A stretch of 64,000 nucleotides of DNA. Source: Lachnospiraceae bacterium UBA7202 (GTDB taxonomy: Bacteria; Bacillota; Clostridia; Lachnospirales; Lachnospiraceae). A program made the translations under genes and the position numbers. The stretch lies in contig DKUO01000055.1 of the NCBI GenBank assembly GCA_002490705.1, forward strand, positions 42,587 to 106,586, given 5' to 3'. This document shows, one piece after another, positions 7,943-16,785 of the stretch. Every line of letters starts with the position of its first letter. The stretch's first letter is position 1. The notes below the pieces were generated by a model. That model saw nothing but the letters and a program-made list of their open reading frames with translations. It made no database searches and was not told where the DNA came from.

Positions 7943-8944
7943 ATGGCGGCACAGGCAAATACAGTGGAAAACAAAAAAGGTTTTCTGCAATGGGCAAGAA
8001 GCAGAAAGGGTCAGCAGGTTATCATCATCGTTGCGTTTATGATTATTCCGCTGGCATTGTTATTTACCTTTACCTATCTGCCGTTCGGCGAGATGGTGGG
8101 GTACAGCTTTTATAAGATGAAATATGTGGGAAAAAGAACCTTTGTGGGCTGGAAGAATTATGCCAGCGTGTTCAGCAGGAAGGATTGTTTTGGAGCGCTT
8201 AAACTGAGTCTTTACTATATGGGCGGCTCCATTGTACAGCTGGCGCTTGCTCTGTATCTGGCCACGATTTTAAGTTTCAAGGTAAAAGGCGGCAATATCT
8301 TTAAGGGCTTTATGTTCTTCCCTTATCTGATCAACGGTATCGCCATCGGTTTTATTTTTAAGTTCTTCTACACCAGAGGATTTGTGTTTGACACAGTGCT
8401 TCAGTGGTGCGGTTTCCAGTTAGACAATCTTCCCTACTGGTTGAGAGACCAGAGGATTAACAATATATCCCTTGTGGGTACGTCCGTATGGCGTTACTTC
8501 GGACAGAACATGGTGCTCTTCATCGGCGCGATCATGTCTGTGGACTCGGAACTGTATGAGGCGGCCATGCTGGACGGCGCCAACCGGTTCGCGCAGTTTC
8601 GGTATATCATCCTGCCCAGCATTAAGACGATCGTGACGTTAAATGTAATTTTGTCGATCACGGGCTCTTTAAGCGCATTCGAGCCGCCCTATGTCATTAC
8701 CAGCGGCGCCAACGGGACGGGAACGTATTTCGTGGTCATGAATGAGATTGCCCATACCCAGCAGAAGGTGGGGCTGGCCTCGGCCATGGCGGTAGTCCTC
8801 CTGTTAATTATCTTCGCGGCGACGATTCTGCAGAAACTGTTCTTTAAGTATGTGTTCCGAAATGCGGAGGATGAGGATTTCGGTGCATCGGCAAGGCGAG
8901 AAAAAAAGCTGGCAAGATATGCGGCTAGAAAGGCGGGGAGATAA
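7943..8944 (+). CDS. Sugar ABC transporter permease, MalF/LacF type
   Basis: 333 residues with about six membrane helices. The conserved cytoplasmic EAA loop is visible as EAAMLDGANRFAQFRYIILPSIK (about residues 212-234), where it contacts the ATPase. Start ATG 7943 follows AGGAGGG. It pairs with the next permease, one base apart. No ATPase gene lies in the locus. Gram-positive sugar systems of this type often use a shared MsmK/UgpC-like ATPase encoded elsewhere, and I infer the same here. Confidence 0.92.
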   Translation: MAAQANTVENKKGFLQWARSRKGQQVIIIVAFMIIPLALLFTFTYLPFGEMVGYSFYKMKYVGKRTFVGWKNYASVFSRKDCFGALKLSLYYMGGSIVQLALALYLATILSFKVKGGNIFKGFMFFPYLINGIAIGFIFKFFYTRGFVFDTVLQWCGFQLDNLPYWLRDQRINNISLVGTSVWRYFGQNMVLFIGAIMSVDSELYEAAMLDGANRFAQFRYIILPSIKTIVTLNVILSITGSLSAFEPPYVITSGANGTGTYFVVMNEIAHTQQKVGLASAMAVVLLLIIFAATILQKLFFKYVFRNAEDEDFGASARREKKLARYAARKAGR

Positions 8945-9793
8945 ATGACGGTATTACAGAAAATCGGACATTATTTGGTGATTGTATTGAAATATTTTTC
9001 GCTGGTGTTCTTTTCCTTCGTGGCGGTACTGCCGGTTGTCTCCTGTGTGATCACGGCGTTTAAGTCGGACGAAGAATACCAGAGTACGAATGTTATGACC
9101 ATGCCAATGAGCTGGGCAAATCCTGACAACTTTTTACAGGCCTTTGACCGGGCGAACATGGGGCGTGCGTTTATCAACTCCACCATCGTTTTGATCACCG
9201 TGCTCGTGGTGTCTGTGCTTGTGGGTACGTCTCTTGCCTATGTGCTTAACCGCTTTCAGTTTCCGGGCAACGGCCTGATCAGAAACCTCTTCCTCTTTGC
9301 GACCCTGCTTCCGGGCGTGGCCATGCAGGTTGCGGTGTACGAGATTATGACCAACCTGAATTTTATCAATACGCTTCACGGTTATATTATCATGATGTGC
9401 GGCACGGACGTAATTGCGATTTACATTTACATCCAGTTCTTTGAAAATATCAGCGTGTCGCTCGACGAATCGGCGATTATCGACGGCGCGTCCTACTTTA
9501 CGATTTACTCAAAGATTCTGCTGCCCCTGTTAAAACCGGCCATCGTGACGGCCTGTATTTTGAAGGGCGTAGGCACTTACAACGAGTATTACTGCGCGAA
9601 CCTGTATTTACAGAATAAAAAGCTCCTGCCTACGGTGGCGACGTCCCTGTATACCTTTGTGGGGCCGCTGGGAAGCAAGTACAATCTGATCTGTGCGGGC
9701 GTGATTATTTCGCTCCTGCCGGCGCTGATTGTGTTCATCCTTTTCCAGAAGCAGATCTACAGCGGTATGACTGCCGGGTCTGTGAAAGGCTAA
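8945..9793 (+). CDS. Sugar ABC transporter permease, MalG/LacG type
   Basis: 282 residues with six predicted helices; the EAA loop reads ESAIIDGASYFTIYSKILLPLLKPA (about residues 178-202). The start codon directly follows the stop of the MalF-type gene, so the two are translationally coupled. It forms the membrane channel with that subunit for the sugar bound by the lipoprotein. It ends before a new promoter at 9875, so the catabolic genes can be expressed separately from the transporter. Confidence 0.92.
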   Translation: MTVLQKIGHYLVIVLKYFSLVFFSFVAVLPVVSCVITAFKSDEEYQSTNVMTMPMSWANPDNFLQAFDRANMGRAFINSTIVLITVLVVSVLVGTSLAYVLNRFQFPGNGLIRNLFLFATLLPGVAMQVAVYEIMTNLNFINTLHGYIIMMCGTDVIAIYIYIQFFENISVSLDESAIIDGASYFTIYSKILLPLLKPAIVTACILKGVGTYNEYYCANLYLQNKKLLPTVATSLYTFVGPLGSKYNLICAGVIISLLPALIVFILFQKQIYSGMTAGSVKG

Positions 9794-9874
9794 AAGGGGT
9801 CTGGTGAAAGTGAACAAAAATAGTTCTCTCTTTTGAGTAAAGATGCTGTTTTTGAGAAAAAGGGTGTAAGTGGA

Positions 9875-9902
9875 TTGACATTAACGAGATTTACTTTATA
9901 AT
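9875..9902 (+). promoter_or_regulatory. Promoter of the epimerase-GH130 operon
   Basis: TTGACA at 9875-9880, a 16-base spacer, and TATAAT at 9897-9902. The 14-mer ACTTTATAATTTAA at 9893-9906 is identical to the one at the LacI promoter (4060-4073), and the spacer length is also the same, so the two promoters are probably co-regulated. Confidence 0.8.
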
Positions 9903-9920
9903 TTAATTAAAAGTTAAGCT

Positions 9921-9965
9921 ATTTTACTCGTCTTTAAGCTAAAATTAGCTAAAGACGAGTAAAAT
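9921..9965 (+). promoter_or_regulatory. Long inverted repeat in the 5' leader of the epimerase gene
   Basis: ATTTTACTCGTCTTT (9921-9935) matches the complement of 9951-9965 perfectly over 15 bases, and an inner AGCT pair on each side extends the stem with one bulged A. It lies about 12 bases after the likely transcript start. It could be a regulator operator (dyad DNA), a leader RNA hairpin, or a terminator/attenuator, although no clear T-run follows. Confidence 0.7.
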
Positions 9966-10008
9966 TATAAAGAAAGAAAACTTATCGGGAAGAGGAGGGG
10001 AGTGTACC

Positions 10009-11178
10009 ATGATGGTGGAAGAGATCAGACGTCATTTGACAGACTGCATCATTCCGTTTTGGAAGGGGCTTCGGGACGACGTAAACGGTGGCTATACCGG
10101 CTACATGGATTACGATCTGAACGTGGACAAAAAGGCGGTGAAGGGCTGTATCCTGAACAGCCGTATCACATGGTTTTTCGCAAACGCCTACATGACGTTA
10201 AAGGATGAGTCGCTTTTGGCGGAGGCGAGGCACGGTTACGAGTTTATGCAGAAGTACTGTGTGGATCAGGAAAAGGGCGGCGTTTATTGGTCGGTAGCTT
10301 ATGACGGCACGCCGGAGGATACCACCAAGCATACTTACAATCAGGCTTTTTCGATTTATGCCCTCTCCTCCTACTATGATGCGTCGAAAGATGTGAGCGC
10401 CCTGCGGACGGCCATGGAGCTGTTCCATATCATTGAGGAGCGCTGCATGGATGAGATCGGATACAAGGAGGCTTTCGACAGGAATTTTCACGAGATAGAA
10501 AACGACAAGCTCTCCGAGAACGGCGTGATTGCCGATAAGACCATGAATACCCTGCTCCATGTGTTTGAAGCTTATACGGAGCTTTACCGGGTCAGCGGCG
10601 ACGAAGCGGTGAAGAAGAGACTGCTGTGGATTTTGGACACTATCGCGGAGAAGATTTATAATCCGAAGCTGCACAGGCAGGAGGTGTTCTTTGACAGGGA
10701 GATGAACTCGATTCTGGATCTGCATTCCTACGGACATGATATTGAGACGGCATGGCTGATCAGGAGAGGAACGGATGTATTGGGGGATGATACATACACG
10801 GAGAAGATGCTTCCGATTATACTTGACTTAACCGGTCAAGTATATCGGACGGCCTTCGACGGACATTCTCTTGCCAACGAGTGCGAGAAGGGCAAGGTGG
10901 ATGAAAACCGGATCTGGTGGGTACAGGCGGAGACGGTGATTGGATTTTTGAACGGCTGGCAGCTTGCGCCGGAACACACGGAATATCTGGAAGGCGCACG
11001 GTCAACATGGAATTTCATCAAGGAGCATGTGGTCGACAAGCGGCCCGGTTCCGAGTGGTTCTGGGATGTGAATAAGGAAGGAAAGTCCGTCAGCGGGAAA
11101 TCGATTGTGGAGCCTTGGAAATGTCCTTATCACAATGGGAGAATGTGTCTGGAAGTGATGAGAAGAGGGATTGACTAG
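10009..11178 (+). CDS. Cellobiose/mannobiose 2-epimerase
   Basis: 389 residues, the usual length of the N-acylglucosamine 2-epimerase family with an (alpha/alpha)6 barrel. Active-site regions are LHSYGHDIETAWLI (about residues 240-253, base His) and the C-terminal CPYHNGRMCLEVM (about 372-384, second His). In GH130 operons this enzyme converts beta-1,4-mannobiose to mannosyl-glucose (EC 5.1.3.11). The two genes downstream are the GH130 phosphorylases that use this product and longer manno-oligosaccharides, so the context fits cellobiose 2-epimerase rather than GlcNAc epimerase. The start is one of two adjacent ATGs after GAGGAGGGG. Confidence 0.9.
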   Translation: MMVEEIRRHLTDCIIPFWKGLRDDVNGGYTGYMDYDLNVDKKAVKGCILNSRITWFFANAYMTLKDESLLAEARHGYEFMQKYCVDQEKGGVYWSVAYDGTPEDTTKHTYNQAFSIYALSSYYDASKDVSALRTAMELFHIIEERCMDEIGYKEAFDRNFHEIENDKLSENGVIADKTMNTLLHVFEAYTELYRVSGDEAVKKRLLWILDTIAEKIYNPKLHRQEVFFDREMNSILDLHSYGHDIETAWLIRRGTDVLGDDTYTEKMLPIILDLTGQVYRTAFDGHSLANECEKGKVDENRIWWVQAETVIGFLNGWQLAPEHTEYLEGARSTWNFIKEHVVDKRPGSEWFWDVNKEGKSVSGKSIVEPWKCPYHNGRMCLEVMRRGID

Positions 11179-11204
11179 AAAAGTCAAACAGAATGGAGGA
11201 AGAG

Positions 11205-12377
11205 ATGCTGCACGAACAATACTATGTGGAACTGGACAAGTACAATAAGCTGATCGCAAGAAAGAATGTAAAGTCCGACCATTACAACGGGATTTACGAC
11301 AGATATCAGTATCCCGTGCTCACAAGGGAGCATATTCCGCTGCATTGGAGATATGATTTAAACCCGGAGACGAATCCGTATTTTATGGAGCGTCTGGGCA
11401 TCAATGCGGTGATGAACTCCGGCGCCATCGAGTTAAACGGAAAATACTATCTGGTGGCCAGAATCGAGGGGAACGACAGAAAGTCTTTCTTTGGTGTAGC
11501 CGAGAGCGACAACGGGATCGACGGTTTTCGGTTTTGGGATTATCCGATCCTTTTGCCGGACACCTGCCCGGAGGAGACAAATGTCTATGACATGCGTCTC
11601 ACCAAGCATGAGGACGGTTACATTTACGGCGTATTCTGCTCCGAGAGCAAGGACACGACCGTGAACGATCTGTCGGCAGCGGTGGCCGCTGCGGGCATTG
11701 TGAGGACGAAGGACTTAAAGAACTGGGAGCGGCTGCCCAATCTGGTGACCAAGCGTTCGCCCCAGCAGAGAAATGTGGTGCTGCACCCGGAGTTTGTGGA
11801 CGGCAAGTACGCTTTCTATACCAGACCGATGGATGATTTCATTGAGACCGGTTCGGGCGGTGGTATCGGCTTTGGCCTGTGCGACGATATTACCCATGCG
11901 GTGGTGGACGAGGAGAAGATGACTTCCATCCGCAGATATCACACCATCACCGAGGCGAAGAACGGTGCGGGTGCGCCTCCGATCAAGACCAAAGACGGCT
12001 GGATTCATATTGCCCACGGTGTGCGCAATACGGCGGCGGGGCTGCGGTATGTGCTTTACGCTTTTGCGACGGACTTAAAGGACCCGTCCAAGGTGATCGC
12101 GGAGCCCTCCGGGATGTTACTTGGGCCGAGAGACTGGGAGCGTGTGGGCGATGTGTCGAACGTAGTGTTCACAAACGGCGCCATCGCGAGGGACAACGGC
12201 GACGTATATATCTATTACGCGGCCAGCGATACCAGAATGCATGTGGCGACGACCACCATCGACAAGCTGACGGACTATGTGTTCAACACACCGAGAGATC
12301 CTTACCGCTCTGTGGAGTGCGTGGCGCAGCGATGTGACTTTATCAAGAAGAATTTGGAATTTTTATCGAAACAATAA
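11205..12377 (+). CDS. 4-O-beta-D-mannosyl-D-glucose phosphorylase (GH130_1)
   Basis: 390 residues from ATG 11205, which has GGAGG five bases before it; an in-frame ATG at 11193 has no ribosome site. It is a five-bladed beta-propeller GH130 protein. NVYDMRLTKHEDGYIYGVF (about residues 127-145) carries the conserved Asp that donates a proton in this family. Length and sequence match the mannosylglucose phosphorylase group, which splits mannosyl-glucose with phosphate into mannose 1-phosphate and glucose. The order epimerase, GH130_1, GH130_2 is the known mannan route of Ruminococcus and Bacteroides. No signal peptide is visible, so action is cytoplasmic. Confidence 0.88.
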   Translation: MLHEQYYVELDKYNKLIARKNVKSDHYNGIYDRYQYPVLTREHIPLHWRYDLNPETNPYFMERLGINAVMNSGAIELNGKYYLVARIEGNDRKSFFGVAESDNGIDGFRFWDYPILLPDTCPEETNVYDMRLTKHEDGYIYGVFCSESKDTTVNDLSAAVAAAGIVRTKDLKNWERLPNLVTKRSPQQRNVVLHPEFVDGKYAFYTRPMDDFIETGSGGGIGFGLCDDITHAVVDEEKMTSIRRYHTITEAKNGAGAPPIKTKDGWIHIAHGVRNTAAGLRYVLYAFATDLKDPSKVIAEPSGMLLGPRDWERVGDVSNVVFTNGAIARDNGDVYIYYAASDTRMHVATTTIDKLTDYVFNTPRDPYRSVECVAQRCDFIKKNLEFLSKQ

Positions 12378-12398
12378 AAAAAATGAGGGAGAAAAAAG

Positions 12399-13421
12399 AT
12401 GAGTGAAGTGAAAATGATCAGTCCTGTGGTGAAGAATGTGCCTTGGCAGGACAAACCGGAAGGACTTAAGGGCGCTCCGATCTGGAGATACAGCGAAAAT
12501 CCCATCATCGGCAGAAATCCGGTGGAGGGGGTTGCCAGAATTTTTAACAGTGCCGTAATGCCCTATGAGGATGCGTTTATCGGTGTGTTCCGTGGAGAAC
12601 AGGTGAACGGGATTCCCTATATTTATCTGGGACACAGCAAGGATGCGATCCACTGGGAGTTTGAGAAGGATAAGATTCCGTTTAAGGATGAGCAGGGCAA
12701 TGATTTCATGCCGATATACGCCTATGATCCCCGTCTGGTGAAGGTGGAGGATACCTACTATATTATTTGGTGTCAGGATTTCTACGGCGCTTCCATCGGT
12801 ATGGCAAAGACCAAGGACTTCAAGACCTTTACCAGAATTGAAAATCCGTTTATTCCGTTTAACAGAAACGCGGTGCTGTTCCCCAGAAAGATTAACGGTA
12901 ACTTTGTGCTCTTGAGCCGGCCTTCCGATTCCGGTCATACACCTTTCGGTGATATTTTCCTGAGTGAAAGCCCGGATATGGTGTACTGGGGCAAGCACAG
13001 GCATGTGATGGGCAGAAGCAGCGAGTGGTGGGAGTCTGTTAAGATCGGCGGCGGCGCTGCGCCTATTGAGACCAGTGAAGGATGGCTTTTGTTCTACCAT
13101 GGTGTGACCGGAACCTGCAACGGGTTTGTGTACTCCATTGGCGGCGCAATCCTTGACATTGACAATCCGTCCAAGGTGCTGTACCGCTGTGAGAATTTCC
13201 TGCTCACACCGGAGGAGTGGTACGAGGAGAGAGGGTTTGTTCCCAACGTGTGCTTCCCCTGCGCTACCATTCACGATTCGGAGAGCGGCAAGATCGCGCT
13301 TTACTACGGCTGCGCGGACAGCTATGTGGGACTGGCGTTCACAAAGTTAGATGAGATTGTGGATTACATTAAGAAGAACAGCCACACCACCGAGTCCGAC
13401 ACGGAGATCGGGATCCGCTGA
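12399..13421 (+). CDS. Beta-1,4-mannooligosaccharide phosphorylase (GH130_2)
   Basis: 340 residues, shorter than its neighbour as expected for the GH130_2 group (RaMP2-like). YAYDPRLVKVEDTYYIIWCQDF (about residues 107-128) contains the conserved acidic residue, and FNRNAVLFPRKINGNFVLLSRPSD is a typical propeller stretch. It would release mannose 1-phosphate from the non-reducing end of manno-oligosaccharides of two or more units, feeding mannobiose to the epimerase. The gene starts 21 bases after the preceding stop with AGGGAG before it, and a terminator follows at 13445. Confidence 0.88.
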   Translation: MSEVKMISPVVKNVPWQDKPEGLKGAPIWRYSENPIIGRNPVEGVARIFNSAVMPYEDAFIGVFRGEQVNGIPYIYLGHSKDAIHWEFEKDKIPFKDEQGNDFMPIYAYDPRLVKVEDTYYIIWCQDFYGASIGMAKTKDFKTFTRIENPFIPFNRNAVLFPRKINGNFVLLSRPSDSGHTPFGDIFLSESPDMVYWGKHRHVMGRSSEWWESVKIGGGAAPIETSEGWLLFYHGVTGTCNGFVYSIGGAILDIDNPSKVLYRCENFLLTPEEWYEERGFVPNVCFPCATIHDSESGKIALYYGCADSYVGLAFTKLDEIVDYIKKNSHTTESDTEIGIR

Positions 13422-13444
13422 TAAAATCAACACGGAAAAGAGGA

Positions 13445-13480
13445 GCGTCGGCTTTCCGGGAGGAAGGCCGGCGTTCTTTT
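13445..13480 (+). terminator. Terminator of the epimerase-GH130 operon
   Basis: GCGTCGGCTTTCC (13445-13457) pairs with GGAAGGCCGGCGT (13462-13474) with G-T wobbles and a four-base loop, then TCTTTT. Confidence 0.85.
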
Positions 13481-13581
13481 GTGTATATAAGCAGAGACAG
13501 AAGATAGCACGGTCACTGAAATCACGCATAATCTATATCATATGGAGTTTATGAAAAACAGGCATAAAGGAGAATGGGATT

Positions 13582-15264
13582 ATGGCGATTGGCTATCTGA
13601 CCATGCAGGCGAGAACGGCTCACGAGGCGCTGCCTTTGCAGGGGGTGCGGGTAAGCGTTCTGGATGATGAGCAGAACCGGATTTACGAGCTTGTGACGGA
13701 TGAAAACGGCGAGACGAGAAGAGTGGCTCTCGAGACAATGGACAAAAGATATTCGCAGGATGAGAACTTTGCGGGGACGCCTTTTGTCACCTATAATGTG
13801 TACGCGCAGGCGGATGGGTTTGAACCGGTATCCGTCACTTCCATTCCGATTTTTGACGGGGAATCGGCACATCTGCCTCTTGTCCTTGTACCCATGCAGG
13901 GAATGCAGCGGGAGCAGGTACAGACGGAGATCATGGTGGGAGCGCCTGCAGTCTCCATGGAGGGGGCGCGGGAACCGGAGGGGCCTGTAGAAAACGGTGA
14001 GGCTGGGCAGGTGCTGCGACAGGTGGCCATTCCCAATCCGATTACCGTGCATCTGGGAACGCCGAATGCGTCGGCTTCCAATGTACAGGTATCTTTTCCC
14101 GATTATGTGAAAAATGTTGCCAGCAGTGAGATTTATCCGACATGGCCGGAGTCGGCGCTTCGGGCAAACATTTATGCCATCATCACATTCGCCCTGAACC
14201 GGGTGTTTACGGAATGGTATCGGGCGCAGGGGTATCCCTTTGATATTACCAACAGCACGGCCTATGATCAGTATTTCATTTACGGCAGACCCATTTATGA
14301 TTCCATAAACAGGATTGTGGATCAGATCTTTAACGAATATGTCCGCAGGCAGGGACAGGAAGCGCCCTATTTTACATCTTATTGTAACGGCAGTACATCT
14401 ACCTGTAGAGGATTGTCCCAGTGGGGGACGGTTACGCTGGCAAATCAGGGCTATACGCCCATTCAGATTTTACGGTATTATTATCCCAATGATATCGAGA
14501 TTGCGCAGACTAACATTATAACGAATATGCTGACCTCCTATCCCGGAACGCTTCTGCGGGTGGGGAGCACGGGGCTGGATGTGCAGACGATCCAGAATTA
14601 TCTGCGGCGGATCAGACAAAACTATCCGGCGATACCGGCGATTACGGATGCGGCGGGAACCTTTGGAGACAGTACCCGTGCGGCGGTGGTGAAATTCCAA
14701 AATATCTTCGGCCTGACCCCTGACGGGATTGTGGGAAAGGCCACATGGTATAAGCTTTCCAGCCTGTACACGGCGGTTACCAGACTGGCGGAGTTAAACA
14801 GTGAGGGAACCAATCTGGGAATCGGGACAGTGCCGCCTGCCGCCCTGCTGCGGGAGGGCTCGAGAGGGCAGGATGTGATTACGCTGCAATATCTGTTAAG
14901 CGTCATTTCCGAATACTATCCCGGCATTCCGTCTTTGGCGCAGGACGGTATTTTCGGCCCGGGGACAAAGGAGGCGGTCACTGCCTTCCAGAGAAGAATG
15001 GGTCTGGTGGCGGACGGTATCGTAGGCCCGGCCACATGGGATGCGCTGTACCGAACCTATCAGGGAATCGGAGAGAATGTGCCGTCGCCAAACCCTGACC
15101 CAGCGCCGGATGCAGGCGGCTCTTTTCTCTATACGGTGCGCTCCGGCGATACGCTGTGGCTGCTGTCAAGGCGGTTTGGCACGACGGTGGATGCGATCAA
15201 ACGCCTCAACGGACTGACAAGCGACAATTTGCAGATCGGGCAGGTGCTGCGGATTCCCGGGTGA
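13582..15264 (+). CDS. SpoIID-like, double peptidoglycan-binding and LysM protein
   Basis: 560 residues. N-terminal region (about 1-110) with a carboxypeptidase-regulatory-like beta fold. A SpoIID/LytB-like segment follows (about 180-310; ends in SYCNGSTSTCRGLSQWGTVTLANQG). Two PG_binding_1 repeats (about 325-400 and 425-495; each with a DGIVGKATW or DGIVGPATW motif), a Pro/Asp linker, and a C-terminal LysM (about 512-560; YTVRSGDTLWLLSRRFGTTVDAI). It probably binds and remodels spore or vegetative peptidoglycan. No signal peptide is seen, so it may be loaded on the spore from the mother cell. It is transcribed alone, with terminators on both sides and AAAGGAG before the start. Confidence 0.85.
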   Translation: MAIGYLTMQARTAHEALPLQGVRVSVLDDEQNRIYELVTDENGETRRVALETMDKRYSQDENFAGTPFVTYNVYAQADGFEPVSVTSIPIFDGESAHLPLVLVPMQGMQREQVQTEIMVGAPAVSMEGAREPEGPVENGEAGQVLRQVAIPNPITVHLGTPNASASNVQVSFPDYVKNVASSEIYPTWPESALRANIYAIITFALNRVFTEWYRAQGYPFDITNSTAYDQYFIYGRPIYDSINRIVDQIFNEYVRRQGQEAPYFTSYCNGSTSTCRGLSQWGTVTLANQGYTPIQILRYYYPNDIEIAQTNIITNMLTSYPGTLLRVGSTGLDVQTIQNYLRRIRQNYPAIPAITDAAGTFGDSTRAAVVKFQNIFGLTPDGIVGKATWYKLSSLYTAVTRLAELNSEGTNLGIGTVPPAALLREGSRGQDVITLQYLLSVISEYYPGIPSLAQDGIFGPGTKEAVTAFQRRMGLVADGIVGPATWDALYRTYQGIGENVPSPNPDPAPDAGGSFLYTVRSGDTLWLLSRRFGTTVDAIKRLNGLTSDNLQIGQVLRIPG

Positions 15265-15296
15265 GTCAGAGAGAAAAAACGAAGGCGGCGGCAGGC

Positions 15297-15330
15297 GGGA
15301 GGCATTCGTGTGGGCGGATGCCTCCCTTTG
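15297..15330 (+). terminator. Terminator after the LysM protein gene
   Basis: GGGAGGCATTCG (15297-15308) pairs with CGGATGCCTCCC (15315-15326) around a six-base loop and is followed by TTTG. The T-run is short. Confidence 0.75.
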
Positions 15331-15342
15331 CGAATCTGAACA

Positions 15343-15370
15343 TTGTCTTTTTGAACAGGAGTGCTATACT
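15343..15370 (+). promoter_or_regulatory. Probable trkA-trkH promoter
   Basis: TTGTCT at 15343-15348, 16-base spacer, TATACT at 15365-15370, upstream of GGAGGT at 15395-15400. An overlapping TATAAT at 15370-15375 could serve instead, with a poorer -35. Confidence 0.55.
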
Positions 15371-15408
15371 ATAATAAGAGTATTATACGTCAACGGAGGT
15401 AACTTGCG

Positions 15409-16767
15409 GTGAGGATCATAATAGCGGGGGACGGGAAGGTTGGCTCTACGCTGACAAGGCAGTTAGTGGCGGAGGGACATGACGTTACCCTGATCGATGC
15501 GAAAACGGAAGTTTTGGAGGCCAGCGAGGAGCGGTACGATATCATGTCGGTGCAGGGGAACTGCGCGTCCATGCCGACTCTCATAAAGGCCGGCGTGGAG
15601 GAGGCCGATCTGCTTCTGGTTATGACCGGCGCAGACGAGGTGAATCTGCTCTGCGGCGCGATTGCCCACGGCATGAATCCCAAATTACATACCATAGCCA
15701 GAATTCGTAATCCGGAATACAAGGATCAGATTTATCAGATGCGGCACCTGTTTGGATTGTCCATGGTGGTCAATCCGGAGAGGCAGGCGGCTATCGAGAT
15801 GGAGAGACTGATCAAGTATCCGGGTTTTTTGAAGAGAGACACCTTTGCCAAGGGCAGGGTGGAAATTGTGGAACTGCGGATCGGGGAAGATTCAAAACTC
15901 TGCAATGTAGGGCTTTACGATTTGCAGAATGTGGTCAAGTGCAAGATTCTGGTCTGCGCGGTTTTGCGGGACAGCAAGGCGATTATCCCGGATGGTAATT
16001 TTGTACTGCAATCCGGAGACCGGATTTTCGTGACGGCTTCCACCAGAGAATTGACCGTGTTCCTCAAAAATATGGGTATTATTACCCACAGGGCGAAACG
16101 GGTGATCCTGTGCGGCGGCGGAAGGCTTAGTTTTTATCTGGCCCAGTTGCTCCATCAGGACGGTATCATGGTGGAGATCATAGAGCAGGATTATGACAGA
16201 TGCCTGTCGCTGGCAAATCAGCTTCCCGATGTGACGGTGGTGCACGGCGATGCCAGCAATGAACTTTTGCTGGAGCGGGAGGGTATCGGGGAATGCGATG
16301 TGCTGGTCACATTGACCGGAGTGGACGAATTAAACCTGTTTATCTCCCTGATCGGCAGCAATGCGGGCACGCCCCAGATTATCACCAAGCTGGGGAGACT
16401 TTCCAACAACCGGATTTTGGACAAGCTGCCTGCGGGAAGCACCATAAGCCCCAAAGATCTTTGCTGTAATGATATCGTGCGGTACGTGCGCGCGATCAGG
16501 AACCAGACCGGCGCGGCGCAGGCGGTCAACGTGATTGCGGACGGACAGGCGGAGGCCATAGAGTTTATTGTGGACAGTAATACAAAACACTGCGGCGAGC
16601 CTTTGAAAAAGCTGAAACTGAAGAAAAATATCCGTGTGGCCGGCATCAACAGGCATAACAGTTTTGAGATTCCAAACGGCGATTCTTATTATGAAAACGG
16701 GGATGGCGTGATCATCGTTACCGGAAGGGACGAGGTCATTTACCAGCTCAACGACATTTTCGAATAG
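15409..16767 (+). CDS. trkA: Trk potassium uptake regulatory subunit TrkA
   Basis: 452 residues from GTG 15409, nine bases after GGAGGT. Two TrkA_N Rossmann domains (about 1-120 and 225-345), each opening with a nucleotide-binding glycine motif (IIIAGDGKVGSTL; VILCGGGRLSFYL), are each followed by a TrkA_C domain. The peripheral cytoplasmic subunit binds NAD(H)/ATP and gates the TrkH channel. trkH follows 18 bases downstream, completing the potassium uptake system. Confidence 0.95.
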   Translation: MRIIIAGDGKVGSTLTRQLVAEGHDVTLIDAKTEVLEASEERYDIMSVQGNCASMPTLIKAGVEEADLLLVMTGADEVNLLCGAIAHGMNPKLHTIARIRNPEYKDQIYQMRHLFGLSMVVNPERQAAIEMERLIKYPGFLKRDTFAKGRVEIVELRIGEDSKLCNVGLYDLQNVVKCKILVCAVLRDSKAIIPDGNFVLQSGDRIFVTASTRELTVFLKNMGIITHRAKRVILCGGGRLSFYLAQLLHQDGIMVEIIEQDYDRCLSLANQLPDVTVVHGDASNELLLEREGIGECDVLVTLTGVDELNLFISLIGSNAGTPQIITKLGRLSNNRILDKLPAGSTISPKDLCCNDIVRYVRAIRNQTGAAQAVNVIADGQAEAIEFIVDSNTKHCGEPLKKLKLKKNIRVAGINRHNSFEIPNGDSYYENGDGVIIVTGRDEVIYQLNDIFE

Positions 16768-16785
16768 AGTGAAAAGGCGGATTGT

